A DNA stretch of 64,000 nt from Pelomonas sp937871895 (GTDB taxonomy: Bacteria > Pseudomonadota > Gammaproteobacteria > Burkholderiales > Burkholderiaceae_C): assembly GCF_046348265.1 (NCBI RefSeq), contig NZ_JAXMEO010000008.1; one strand, written 5' to 3'. A model generated the notes under the pieces. It saw only the letters and a program-made list of their open reading frames with translations, was not told the origin of the DNA and did no database searches. A program made the position numbers and the translations under genes. This document shows, piece after piece, positions 45,507 through 56,170 of the stretch. The stretch's first letter is position 1. Each line of letters starts with the position of its first letter.

Positions 45507-45669
45507 GAGGGTGAGAGAAAATCCAAACTGCCCGCTTTGACTCCCTAAACCACCCCGCTCGTCGTTGCAAATGCGCGCCGTAGCCCGAGCTACGGCTGTG
45601 CTTTGCGCCTAGATCGGGGCGCTTTGGGAAGCCCTCTCGGGCTCGCCGGGTTCCCTCTCACCCTCTGAG
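45503..45669. repeat. Palindromic intergenic element of 167 bases (MITE/REP-like)
   Basis: The outer arms AGAGGGTGAGAG (45506-45517) and CTCTCACCCTCT (45655-45666) are perfect 12-base complements. A central hairpin GCCGTAGC-CCGA-GCTACGGC sits at 45577-45596. Between them shorter matching blocks (CCCCG and GCAAA with their complements) make the whole region one imperfect palindrome. No T-tract follows. It starts at the stop codon of the kinase gene. This shape suggests a mobile MITE- or REP-like element, perhaps acting as an mRNA end. Copy number in the genome is unknown. Confidence 0.6.
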
Positions 45670-45742
45670 CGCTTGAGCGTCTTTGGCCTTTCTTTGGCTG
45701 GCCTCCGAAGAATGAAGGGCGTCTTCACTTCGACCCCGCAAG

Positions 45743-46945
45743 ATGCATTTCCATGCCCTTCGACGTTGGTTCAGATTCAGCTCGACCAGCCTGTGCGTCT
45801 TCGCCACCCTGAGCGCTTGCGGCGGAGGTCATGCCCGCAGCGAACACACACCGGCCCCAAGCCCGGTCGCGATCCTTCAGCAATCGGCCCAGCGCGCCAT
45901 CGATCAAGGCCTGGCCGGCGTCTACCTGGGGCACCTGCAAGGCGCCAGCCTTGAGGGGCAGGCCCTGGGACGGCGGCGCCTGGATGCCACAGAGCCCGTG
46001 CACGCCGACGACCTCTTCCTCATCGGCTCAACCACCAAGGCCATGACGGCCGCGCTGGCCGGCCGACTGGTCGAGCAAGGCGTGATCGCCTGGACCACCA
46101 CGCTGGCCGAGGCCCTGCCCGAACTTGCGCCCGCCATGCGGCCGGTCTACCAATCCGTCACGCTGGAGCAGTTGCTCAACCACCGAGGCGGCGTCCTGGC
46201 CTTCACCGACGACACCGACGACGATCGCTTCGCCGCCGTGCTCGACGACGCGGCCCTCCGATTGCCAACCACCTTGGCCGGGCGCGAGCGCTTCTTCGCG
46301 GCCTGGCTGCTGGCGCAGGACCCACCGGCAGGCGTGACGCCGGGCCGCGACTTCCACTACTCCAACGCCGGCTACGCCCTCGCGGCCCTGATGCTGGAGG
46401 CGCGCTCCGGCACGCGCTACACCGACCTCTTGGCGCGCGAACTAGCCCAGCCCCTGGGGATCGAACTCAACTGGGTCGGCGCCGACCAAGCCCTGCTCGG
46501 CCGCCCCATCGGTCACGAAGGCAAGCTGGGGCAACTCAAGGCCCTTGCTGCCATGGACCAACCGCTGGCACGTTGGACCGAAGTGCTGCAAGCGGCCGGC
46601 CCCGGCCTCAGCATCCGTCCGGCCGACTACGCCCGTTGGCTGCAATGGCACCTCAAGGCCTTGCGCGGCGAACGCACGCCGCTGGCGGACGGCTATGTGC
46701 GGCGCCTCCAGGCGCTCACCGCCGGCGGCTACGCGCTGGGCTGGACACTCACCGACGTCGACGGCCGCGCCGTGCTCGCCCATGATGGCGAGTACCTCGG
46801 CTTCTCCAGTCTGGCCGTGATCGACCGCCTTGGGCGCAGCGCCAGCTTCGCCTTCAGCAACAGCGCCGAGCCCGAGACCGAATGGCCGCTCAAGGTGTTG
46901 AACCAGACCTTGCTAGACGTCGAACGACAGCTCCCAGTGCCATGA
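45743..46945 (+). CDS. Serine hydrolase, beta-lactamase class C / PBP-like lipoprotein
   Basis: This 400-residue protein has a lipoprotein signal with lipobox LSAC (Cys26), so it is predicted to be membrane-anchored in the periplasm. The active-site motifs are STTK at residues 96-99, YSN at 206-208 and HDG in AHDGEYLG as the third motif (in place of KTG). That set fits class C beta-lactamase-like peptidases and esterases rather than a true beta-lactamase. It begins a run of three overlapping genes. Confidence 0.88.
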   Translation: MHFHALRRWFRFSSTSLCVFATLSACGGGHARSEHTPAPSPVAILQQSAQRAIDQGLAGVYLGHLQGASLEGQALGRRRLDATEPVHADDLFLIGSTTKAMTAALAGRLVEQGVIAWTTTLAEALPELAPAMRPVYQSVTLEQLLNHRGGVLAFTDDTDDDRFAAVLDDAALRLPTTLAGRERFFAAWLLAQDPPAGVTPGRDFHYSNAGYALAALMLEARSGTRYTDLLARELAQPLGIELNWVGADQALLGRPIGHEGKLGQLKALAAMDQPLARWTEVLQAAGPGLSIRPADYARWLQWHLKALRGERTPLADGYVRRLQALTAGGYALGWTLTDVDGRAVLAHDGEYLGFSSLAVIDRLGRSASFAFSNSAEPETEWPLKVLNQTLLDVERQLPVP

Positions 46946-47781
46946 GCTGGCGCATCGCCGCAGCCATCGCGCTGGCAATGCTGTGCGTCCAGGCGCCGGC
47001 ACGGGCCAGCGATGCGCCTGCGCCCAACGCGCGCGGCAGCCTGCCCCGCGTCACCGTCGAAGGCACCGCGAACCTGGACCGCGAGACCCGGCCCATCTCG
47101 GACCTCGTCGACGCGCTCGACGTCTTCGAGCGCGAACGCGCCCGCCTCGCTCCGCAGGCCCAGTTCCGCATCCGTGTGCTGGCCCGCCTGGAGGCTGCGG
47201 ACGAGCAGCAGTTGCGGCTCGAACTGCGCCATGGCAGCCATCGCGAGCCCATCGAGCTGGACGGCCTCGGGCGCTTCGCCGTACCGCTGGCGTGGCGCCA
47301 GTTGCCAGCGGACGCCGTCGTCCGCAGTTCGCTGCCCAAAGGTCGGCTCGCCTGGGGCGTGGACATCCGCAGCCCGGGCCTGCCCGAGCACACGCGCCGC
47401 CTGGGCGACTTGCGCCTGGAATGCCGCGCCGACCTCTACGGTGGCGGTCTGATGCGCGGCCTCAAGCCGCCGGCGTTCTACGTGCTGCGCGCAGCGGCCG
47501 ACCTGTGCACCAGCAGCCAGATCACTTTCAGCATCTACGCCGATGTGCCGGTCTTCACCGCCCGGCTCACGGCTCGGCGGCCGGACGGAGACCTCACGCG
47601 AGAGCTGCCCTACAACCTCATGCACGGCAGCGACGCGGGTGAGTCGAATCCGCTCTTCGGCCTGCTCGACTGGCCCTACGCGCTGCGTGATCGAACCGTG
47701 CTTTGGAACCCCGGCCGCTGGGCCGACTGGCCTCATGACGCGCTCGTGGTGCTCGAACCGATGGAGGCGCCCTCGCCATGA
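46942..47781 (+). CDS. Hypothetical secreted protein
   Basis: ATG 46942 overlaps the hydrolase stop by 4 bases (ATGA) and gives a signal peptide (MSWRIAAAIALAMLCVQAPARA). The mature part of about 255 residues has no motif I recognise. It has several acidic and Arg-rich stretches (LDVFERERARLAPQAQFRIR) and a beta-strand pattern that could be an Ig-like or lipid-binding fold. The coupling suggests that it works with the hydrolase and the lipoprotein that follows. Confidence 0.65.
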   Translation: MSWRIAAAIALAMLCVQAPARASDAPAPNARGSLPRVTVEGTANLDRETRPISDLVDALDVFERERARLAPQAQFRIRVLARLEAADEQQLRLELRHGSHREPIELDGLGRFAVPLAWRQLPADAVVRSSLPKGRLAWGVDIRSPGLPEHTRRLGDLRLECRADLYGGGLMRGLKPPAFYVLRAAADLCTSSQITFSIYADVPVFTARLTARRPDGDLTRELPYNLMHGSDAGESNPLFGLLDWPYALRDRTVLWNPGRWADWPHDALVVLEPMEAPSP

Positions 47782-48164
47782 ATCAAGCCACTCGATGGGC
47801 CGCAGGCGCGCTCTGCCTGGCGCTGGCAGCCTGTGCAACCAGCCCTGCGCCAAGGCCGACAACTCTGCCCAGCCTGCCAGATCACGCCGGGCTCGTCCCC
47901 GGCACCACGCTGCAAAGCGAAGTGCGGCAGCGGCTGGGCCCCGGCAAGGAACTTCGCTTCGCCAGCGGCTGGAGCACCTGGCTCTATGTCGAGCGCGATG
48001 GCCTGCCCCGGTTCCTCGACTTTGTGCCGCTGGTCGGTGAGGTCACGAGCCGCGTCGAAGCCACCGAGTCAGAACTTGTGCTGCTCTTCAACCCCCAGGG
48101 CGTGCTGCAAAAGGTTCGGGTGCGGCAAGGCAGCACAGAGCAAGGGCCGCCCAAGCCGCTCTGA
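47778..48164 (+). CDS. Small lipoprotein, possible BamE/SmpA-like fold
   Basis: This 128-residue protein has a lipobox LAAC (Cys19), followed by a Pro-rich linker. The domain LVPGTTLQSEVRQRLGPGKEL and then FLDFVPLVGEVTSRVE resembles the G-x-T-x-x-x-V-x-x-x-L-G-x-P start of BamE/OmlA-type lipoproteins. It overlaps the previous gene by 4 bases. It is likely anchored in the outer membrane, but its function is unknown. Confidence 0.7.
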   Translation: MNQATRWAAGALCLALAACATSPAPRPTTLPSLPDHAGLVPGTTLQSEVRQRLGPGKELRFASGWSTWLYVERDGLPRFLDFVPLVGEVTSRVEATESELVLLFNPQGVLQKVRVRQGSTEQGPPKPL

Positions 48165-48203
48165 CCCACGCGGTGCGCGCCGGCCACCAGGACGCCGGGG
48201 CCC

Positions 48204-49238
48204 TCAAGGCATGGCCAACAGATGCCGGCGAAAGAAGTCCACCGTCCGCGCGAGCCACAGCGCGGTCATCGCCGGGCGGTCATACCCGGGTGGGTCACAG
48301 AGCATCTCGCATTCAAGCCGCCCCAGCTCGGCCGCTGCCGGCGCTGGCGCCAGCAGCGCCCCATGGCCGCCTGTTGGCAAGTCGGCCAGCAGCTCGCACC
48401 CCGCGCAAGCGGCGAGCACGGCGTCGCTGTGGAAGCGGGGCAGCAGCCAGCGGTCGCGCCGGGCGGTGAGGAAGCCGACCGGGACGCGTGGCCTCGCCAG
48501 CGTGGCGGGGTCGAAGTCAGCAGCCAGCGGCACGCCGGCCACGATGGCGGCGATGCGCGGGTCTGCGTGGGTGCGGGGCGCGGCGTCGCCGCCGAACTTC
48601 CAGTCCAGCAGCTGCTGGGCCAGCCAGAGCTTGGGGCCATCCAGCAGGCCGCCAGTCAACTGCGTCGCGAGGCCGACGCAAGCCTGGAAGTCCTCTGCCA
48701 AGCGCTGCCTGCAGTGCGCGCGGAAGCGCTCGGGAGACCAGGCCCCGCCCGCCAGGCTCAGCACGGTGTGCCCGCCGGCCGACATGCCGAAGGCGCCAAC
48801 GCGGTCCAGCCGCAAGGCCGCAAATCGCGGGTCGGCAGCCACGCGGTCGATGGCCCGGCTGACCTCGGCCGGGCGCTGCTGCCAGCTCTCGGGCCCACGC
48901 TGGCCGGTGTCGGTCCAGTTGTCGCCCTTGTGCAGTGGCAGCACAACGGTGAAGCCAGCATCCACCAGCGCCTGGGCCAGCGCCGTGTGCACCCAGGGCC
49001 CGCCGCCCGAGCCATGGGAGATGGCAATCAACCGGCCATTGCCTGGCGCGGGTAGCGCGTCGGGCGCCAGGTTCACCGTCAAGTCGCCACGAAGCTCGGC
49101 TTGCCCGGCGGCGTTGGTGGGGTAGAAGAGCGTGACGGGGCCCCCTTGGGCGTCTGGCGGCAAGGTCAATGTGCCCAGGGTGGCGGCCTGGGTGGCCACC
49201 GCAAAGCTGAGCCCGACCAACAGGAAAGCGAAGCGCAT
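48204..49238 (-). CDS. Secreted alpha/beta hydrolase
   Basis: This 344-residue protein has a signal peptide (MRFAFLLVGLSFAVATQA). It has the oxyanion-hole motif AISHGSGGGP at about residues 72-81 and the nucleophile elbow GMSAGG with Ser153, and a His in GGHGALL near the end completes the predicted triad. This fits secreted esterases related to platelet-activating factor acetylhydrolase and dienelactone hydrolase. It is separate from its right-hand neighbour by 116 bases without a visible gene. Confidence 0.85.
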   Translation of the reverse strand: MRFAFLLVGLSFAVATQAATLGTLTLPPDAQGGPVTLFYPTNAAGQAELRGDLTVNLAPDALPAPGNGRLIAISHGSGGGPWVHTALAQALVDAGFTVVLPLHKGDNWTDTGQRGPESWQQRPAEVSRAIDRVAADPRFAALRLDRVGAFGMSAGGHTVLSLAGGAWSPERFRAHCRQRLAEDFQACVGLATQLTGGLLDGPKLWLAQQLLDWKFGGDAAPRTHADPRIAAIVAGVPLAADFDPATLARPRVPVGFLTARRDRWLLPRFHSDAVLAACAGCELLADLPTGGHGALLAPAPAAAELGRLECEMLCDPPGYDRPAMTALWLARTVDFFRRHLLAMP

Positions 49239-49354
49239 GGAGGCTCCTCGAAGTTTGCGAAGCCGCCAGCTTCGGCGCGCATGGTCGCCACGTCTGGCCG
49301 AAAGCTGCGCATTGCAGGTTTCGGCGCGGTTTGGATGAATCGCCGAGGCGCCTT

Positions 49355-50410
49355 TCAGGAATCGGCCAGGGCTTGCTGGCGGAATTCAGTCGGCGTCACG
49401 CCGGTTTCGGCCTTGAAGGCGCGGTTGAAGGGCCCAATGGAGCCAAAGCCCACGTCCAGCGCAATGCTGAGCACCGGCAGGCCCCGCTGCTGCGGGTCAG
49501 CCAGGCGACGCTTGGCTTCGGTCAGGCGCAGTCCGTTGACGTAGGCGTTGAAGTTGCGATGCCCGAGGTGCTGGTTGATGACGCGGCGCAGGCGGTACTC
49601 GGGCGTCGCCAGCCGCTCGGCGAGGCCAGCGAGGCTCAGGCCTTCTTGAGCGTAGCCGCGCTGGGTGCCCATGAACTCGGCCAAAGCCACCGCCACCCGC
49701 TGGTCCTGCGGGTCGTCCACTTGGGGGGCTGCCGGCAACAACGGGGCGGCTGGCGGTTCACTCTGTGCCCCCAGGCCCAGCGCGCGTGGCACCAGCAGGC
49801 GGCCGGCGATCAGGGCTGTCAGCAGCAGCAGCAAGCCCACGTCGGTCAGCGCCCCCAGCTCGCTCAGCCGGCCATCGCTGGAGCCCAGGCGCAGGGCCAC
49901 CTGGACCACGCCATAGACGGCGCCCCCGCCCACCACCAGGCCGCGCAGCTGGCGTCGCGATTCGATCAGGTCCACTTGCCAAGGTCCGACAACAGCCGCC
50001 AAGCCCAGCAGCGCGAAGACGATCGGGATGGCCCGCATCAGCACCCAGCCCGGCCCCCATGCGCCCCACTGGCAGACGGTGGCACCCCACAGCACGACCG
50101 CCGCCCACAGCACCCCGTGCCACAACTGGAGCCGGAACTCGTCCTCGAACACCGCGCGGGCAAACAGCCAGAACAGCACCGCCGAGCCCAGCGAGATGCC
50201 AATCCCCGGCGCCTGGGGCCGGCAGCTCAGCTGCTGCTCCACCCAGGGCGATGCCGACAGGGTCTGCACGATCAGCGACGCCGAAAGCGCAACCGCCAAC
50301 CTCACCAGCACGGTGTGGCGCTGAGGCCGCCGCTGAGGCAGCAAGACGAAGATGACGAGAGCCAGCAGCGAGATCAGCGCGCCACGCAGGCCAGCGTCAA
50401 TGAGCGCCAT
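49355..50410 (-). CDS. AraC family regulator with membrane N-terminal domain
   Basis: The C-terminal 100 residues have the two helix-turn-helix motifs of AraC regulators (GLSLAGLAERLATPEYRLRRVI and SIALDVGFGSIGPFNRAFKA). The first 220 residues contain about six or seven hydrophobic segments (VALSASLIVQTLSAS, SLGSAVLFWLFARAVF, VGLLLLLTALIAGRLLV), so the protein should sit in the inner membrane and sense a signal there. It overlaps the ZIP transporter gene upstream by 14 bases, so the two may be co-expressed. Confidence 0.88.
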   Translation of the reverse strand: MALIDAGLRGALISLLALVIFVLLPQRRPQRHTVLVRLAVALSASLIVQTLSASPWVEQQLSCRPQAPGIGISLGSAVLFWLFARAVFEDEFRLQLWHGVLWAAVVLWGATVCQWGAWGPGWVLMRAIPIVFALLGLAAVVGPWQVDLIESRRQLRGLVVGGGAVYGVVQVALRLGSSDGRLSELGALTDVGLLLLLTALIAGRLLVPRALGLGAQSEPPAAPLLPAAPQVDDPQDQRVAVALAEFMGTQRGYAQEGLSLAGLAERLATPEYRLRRVINQHLGHRNFNAYVNGLRLTEAKRRLADPQQRGLPVLSIALDVGFGSIGPFNRAFKAETGVTPTEFRQQALADS

Positions 50411-51179
50411 GCAGCAGCTGCGAGATCCCGAACGCCACGCTCAGGCCCGCTGCCAACCAGGCCACCTGGGCCAGGGTCTCGCGCCAGGCCAAGCGCTGCT
50501 GCAACTGTGGCAGAAGGTCCGCCACCGACACGTAGATGAAGCTGCTGGAAGCCAGCACCAGCAGATAGGGCAGGCCCTGCTCGAACGAGCCGATCAGCAG
50601 ATAGCCCAACACACCACCCACCACCGCAGCCAGGCCCGAGAGTGCGTTGAACAACAGTGCCTTGCGGCGGCTGAAACCGGCGTTCACCAGCACGATGAAA
50701 TCCCCCACTTCCTGAGGGATCTCGTGCGCCACGATGGCCAGCGAAGTCGCCACACCCAGCTTCACATCCGCCAGGAAGGCAGCCGCGATGATGACGCCGT
50801 CGCAGAAATTGTGGATGCCGTCGCCCACCAGCACGGCCAGGCCGCCGCGCCCGGCCTGCTCGGCATCGAAGTGGTGGTGATGGTGGTGCCCGTCACCCTC
50901 GTGGTGGTGGACGTGGCGGTACAGCTCCACCTTCTCCAGCAGCCAGAAGAACAGCAAGCCGCCGAGCAGCGTCGCAAACAGCGCCTGCGGGTGCGCCAGC
51001 GGGGACTCAAAGGCCTCGGGCAGCACGTTCAGCAGCGAGGTGCCCAGCAGGATGCCAGCCGACAGGCTGACGAGGCTCTTGACCAGGCGGGACAGCACCC
51101 CCACGGTCAAGCTCGCCGCCACCAGCACTGAAAGCAAGCCGCCCGCGAAGGTCGCGAGCACGATGTAGGTCAGCAGCAT
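50397..51179 (-). CDS. ZIP family metal transporter
   Basis: From ATG 51179 the protein has 260 residues with about eight membrane helices. The metal site of ZIP proteins is seen in GDGIHNFCDGVIIAAAF (helix IV) and AIVAHEIPQEVGDFIVL (helix V). Between helices III and IV is a His-rich loop with HVHHHEGDGHHHHHHF, expected to bind zinc or another divalent metal in the cytoplasm. The start overlaps the hydrolase stop by 1 base. Confidence 0.93.
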   Translation of the reverse strand: MLLTYIVLATFAGGLLSVLVAASLTVGVLSRLVKSLVSLSAGILLGTSLLNVLPEAFESPLAHPQALFATLLGGLLFFWLLEKVELYRHVHHHEGDGHHHHHHFDAEQAGRGGLAVLVGDGIHNFCDGVIIAAAFLADVKLGVATSLAIVAHEIPQEVGDFIVLVNAGFSRRKALLFNALSGLAAVVGGVLGYLLIGSFEQGLPYLLVLASSSFIYVSVADLLPQLQQRLAWRETLAQVAWLAAGLSVAFGISQLLHGAH

Positions 51180-52066
51180 CAAACGAACTTTTTGAACCAG
51201 GCCAGGCAACGGGCCCAGGCATCGTCAGCCGCCGCCTTGCGGTAGCTGGGCCGGTAGTCGGCATGGAAGGCGTGCGGCGTGTCGGGGTAGACCACGAACT
51301 CGCAGGCGCTGTTGCCGGCGGCCTTGAGCGCGGCTTCCATCTGGGTCAGCGTGTCGGTCGGGATGCCGCCATCGGCACCGCCGTAAAGGCCCAGCACCGG
51401 CACCTTCAGCGCCGCCGCACGCTCGATGGCCGTCTTGTCGCCGGGGTAGTAGCTGCGCGCCACCGGCCCGTACCAGGCTGCCGCCGCCTTGAGGCCGGGG
51501 TTGTGGGCGGCGTACATCCAGGTGGTGCGCCCACCCCAGCAAAAGCCGGTCACGGCCGCGCGCTTCACGTCGCCGCCCTGGCTGCCGGCCCAGGCCAGCG
51601 CGGCATCCAGGTCGCCCATCACCTGGGCGTCGCCGGCCTTGGCAACCACCTCGCTGATGAGCTTGGGGATGTCGGTGTAGGCCTTGGCATCACCCTGGCG
51701 CGCAAACAGCTCGGGCGCCACGGCCAGGTAGCCCTGGCGCGCGAAGCGGCGGCAGACATCGGCAATGTGCTCGTGCACGCCGAAGATCTCGCTGGCCACC
51801 AGGACCACGGGCAGGTTCTTCTGCCCCGCAGGCTGGGCCCGGTAGGCCGGGAGCTTGAACTCGCCCACGGCAATCTCCACCGTGCCGGCCAGCAGGCCGT
51901 CGGCCGGCGTGCTGATGGTTTGCGCCGTCACCGGCAGAACCGCCGCTGCAAAGCCGCTACCCACGCTGGTCTGCACGAAGCGGCGACGGCTGAACTCGCG
52001 CCCGGGGGCCAGGCTGTCGATCTCGCGGTCGATCGGGCTGTCGATCTCGGTCCTGGCGTGTTGCAT
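51179..52066 (-). CDS. Dienelactone hydrolase family protein, Tat-exported
   Basis: From ATG 52066 the protein has 295 residues. The N-terminus has the twin-arginine motif SRRRFVQTSVGSG before a hydrophobic stretch, so it is likely exported folded. The catalytic triad of the family is seen: Cys176 in GFCWGG, an Asp in YGGADGGIP, and a His in TPHAFHAD. It would hydrolyse lactones or esters in the periplasm. It is divergent from ppx with only 51 bases between the starts. Upstream in-frame ATG-like extension into ppx is a shadow. Confidence 0.88.
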   Translation of the reverse strand: MQHARTEIDSPIDREIDSLAPGREFSRRRFVQTSVGSGFAAAVLPVTAQTISTPADGLLAGTVEIAVGEFKLPAYRAQPAGQKNLPVVLVASEIFGVHEHIADVCRRFARQGYLAVAPELFARQGDAKAYTDIPKLISEVVAKAGDAQVMGDLDAALAWAGSQGGDVKRAAVTGFCWGGRTTWMYAAHNPGLKAAAAWYGPVARSYYPGDKTAIERAAALKVPVLGLYGGADGGIPTDTLTQMEAALKAAGNSACEFVVYPDTPHAFHADYRPSYRKAAADDAWARCLAWFKKFV

Positions 52067-52117
52067 TGCTGGTCTTGGAGGGGGAATGGCCCTCGATTTT
52101 GCCGGGAGAATGCCCGC

Positions 52118-53605
52118 ATGAGCCTGAGCCAGCCAAAGCCCCTGCCCTGGGCTGCCATCGACATGGGGTCCAACAGCTTCCGGCTGGAGATCGGGCACGT
52201 GCTTCGAGGGCGCTACAAGCGCGAGCTCTACCTGAAGGACATCGTGCGCCTGGGCGCCGGCCTGGATGCCCAAGGCATGCTGACCGACGCCGCCGCCGAA
52301 CGGGGCCTGGCCGCCCTGGCCAGCTTTGCCGAGCACCTGCGCGACTTCCCGCCCGAACGCGTGCGCGCCGTGGCCACCCAGACGCTGCGCGAGGCGCGCA
52401 ACCGCAACGAATTCCTGCTCAAGGCGCAGACCGCGCTGGGCCACCCCATCGAGGTCATCGCCGGCCGCGAGGAAGCACGCTTGATCTTTGCCGGCGTGTC
52501 TCGCCTGCAGCCCTCAGCCAAACGACGGCTGGTGATCGACATTGGCGGCCGCTCCACCGAGATGATCCTGGGGCACGGCACCCACCCCGAGCGCGCCGAG
52601 TCCTTCCAGATCGGCAGCGTCAGCCTGACCATGCGCTTTTTTGCCGACGGCAAGCTCACGGCCGAAGCCTTCCGCGCCGCGCAGATTGCCGCGGGCGCCG
52701 AACTGGAAGAGGCGCTCAACATCTTCCCGGCCGGTGCCTGGGAAGAGGCGCTGGGCGCCTCGGGCACGGTGGGCGCGGTCTCGCAGGTGCTGCTGTCGGC
52801 CGGGCTGACCGATGGCCGCATCACGCCCGAGGCGCTGGCCTGGTGCATCGAGCACTGCATCCAGGCCGGCGACATCTCGCGCCTGGACCTGCCCGGCCTC
52901 AAGGACGACCGGCGCCTGGTGCTGGCCGGCGGCCTGTGCGTGCTCTACACGCTGCTCACGCAGTTCGGCATCAAGGAATTGCTGGCCAGCAAGGGCGCCC
53001 TGCGCCAGGGCGTCATCTTTGATTTGGCCGAGCGCCACGGCGCGCGCGCCTCGGAGCTGCGTTCCCACACCGTGGCCGACCTGCAGCAGCGCTTTGCCGT
53101 GGACACGGCGCACGCGCAGCGCGTCAGCGACAAGGCCGAGCGGCTCTACCGCCAGCTCTGCCCCAACCCGGCGCCAGAGTTGCTGCGCGAGCTGCGCTGG
53201 GCGGCGGCCATCCACGAGGTGGGCATGGTGGTCTCCCACCACGACCACCACCGCCACAGTGCCTACCTGATCGGGCACGTGGACGCGCCGGGCTTCTCAC
53301 AGAACCAACTGCAGCGCCTGGCCAATCTGGCGCTGGGCCAGCGCGGCCGGCTGCGCAAGCTGGAGGCGGCCCTGGCCGACGAGACCCTGCTGTGGCAACT
53401 GCTGGCCCTGCGCCTGGCCGTGATCGTCTGCCACAGCCGCCAGCCCCGCCACCCGCAAGGCCTCAAGCTCACGCGGCAGGAGCGCCGGGTGATGCTGACC
53501 TGGCCCACGGCCTGGCGGGCCGAGCAGGCACGCACCATCTTCCTGCTGAAGGAAGAAGCCGAGGCCTGGCGGCGCAATGGCGTGCTGGACCTGAGCTACG
53601 CCTGA
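52118..53605 (+). CDS. ppx: Exopolyphosphatase (Ppx/GppA)
   Basis: This 495-residue enzyme of the sugar kinase/Hsp70/actin fold has WAAIDMGSNSFRLEIG (phosphate 1), ATQTLREARNRNEFL, and VIDIGGRSTEMILG (phosphate 2). The C-terminal HD-like domain includes WAAAIHEVGMVVSHHDHH. It removes terminal phosphate from polyphosphate or converts pppGpp to ppGpp. It converges on sixA-ppk1, a common layout for polyphosphate metabolism. ATG 52118 is chosen because the frame further left is an antisense shadow of the hydrolase gene. Confidence 0.95.
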   Translation: MSLSQPKPLPWAAIDMGSNSFRLEIGHVLRGRYKRELYLKDIVRLGAGLDAQGMLTDAAAERGLAALASFAEHLRDFPPERVRAVATQTLREARNRNEFLLKAQTALGHPIEVIAGREEARLIFAGVSRLQPSAKRRLVIDIGGRSTEMILGHGTHPERAESFQIGSVSLTMRFFADGKLTAEAFRAAQIAAGAELEEALNIFPAGAWEEALGASGTVGAVSQVLLSAGLTDGRITPEALAWCIEHCIQAGDISRLDLPGLKDDRRLVLAGGLCVLYTLLTQFGIKELLASKGALRQGVIFDLAERHGARASELRSHTVADLQQRFAVDTAHAQRVSDKAERLYRQLCPNPAPELLRELRWAAAIHEVGMVVSHHDHHRHSAYLIGHVDAPGFSQNQLQRLANLALGQRGRLRKLEAALADETLLWQLLALRLAVIVCHSRQPRHPQGLKLTRQERRVMLTWPTAWRAEQARTIFLLKEEAEAWRRNGVLDLSYA

Positions 53606-53615
53606 GAGCCTCGGC

Positions 53616-54076
53616 TCAGAGTGCGTCCGGCCCCTGCACCGCGTGCAGTGTGACCTCGAAGGCTCCATTGCGCTGGCGGCCGCGCAGCCACCAGACGGCC
53701 CCCTTTTTGACCGCCCAGTCGTGCTCCTGCCCCGCCAGCAACTGCGCCGCCACCTGGCCCAGCGTGGGTTGATGGCCGCAGACGAGCACGGCTTCTGAGG
53801 CCGCCGGCCAGCGCGCCGCGTCCAGCACCACCTGCGGGTCGGCGTCCGGCGCCAGGGCCGGCACGATCTTGAAATCGCGCCCCAGCGCCTCGGCGGTGGT
53901 GCGGCAGCGCAGCGCCGGGCTGCTGAGGATGCGCGCGCTGGCCGGCAGGCGCTGGTTCAGCCATTCGGCCATGCGCCGCGCCTGGCGTTCCCCTTTGGAG
54001 GTCAGGGCGCGCTGCAAATCGCCACCCTCGGCCGCGAACATCTCGGCCTCGGCGTGGCGCCACAGGATGAGGTCCA

Positions 54077-54077
<1 letters not shown>
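53616..54077 (-). CDS. sixA: Phosphohistidine phosphatase SixA
   Basis: This 153-residue protein has the RHAEAE motif (Arg7, His8) of the histidine phosphatase superfamily, the second Arg motif ILSSPALRCRTTAEAL and the second His in VCGHQPTLGQVAAQL. It removes phosphate from histidine residues of phosphorelay proteins such as ArcB or NPr. ATG 54077 overlaps the ppk1 stop by 1 base, so they are coupled. Ten bases separate its stop from that of ppx. Confidence 0.95.
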
Positions 54078-56110
<2,033 letters not shown>

Positions 56111-56170
56111 GCACCCAGTTTATGAACGTGACGTGACAGTCTCGTGACCGACCCCCTGAAAGATTCACGC

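Noticed and set aside
45743..46945. Reading the serine hydrolase as an antibiotic resistance beta-lactamase.
   Set aside because: The third motif is HDG rather than KTG and it is a lipoprotein in a coupled envelope gene set, so resistance cannot be claimed.
51263..52117. Long open frame upstream of ppx in the same frame.
   Set aside because: It is the antisense shadow of the dienelactone hydrolase gene; the family's WAAIDMGSNSF start follows ATG 52118.
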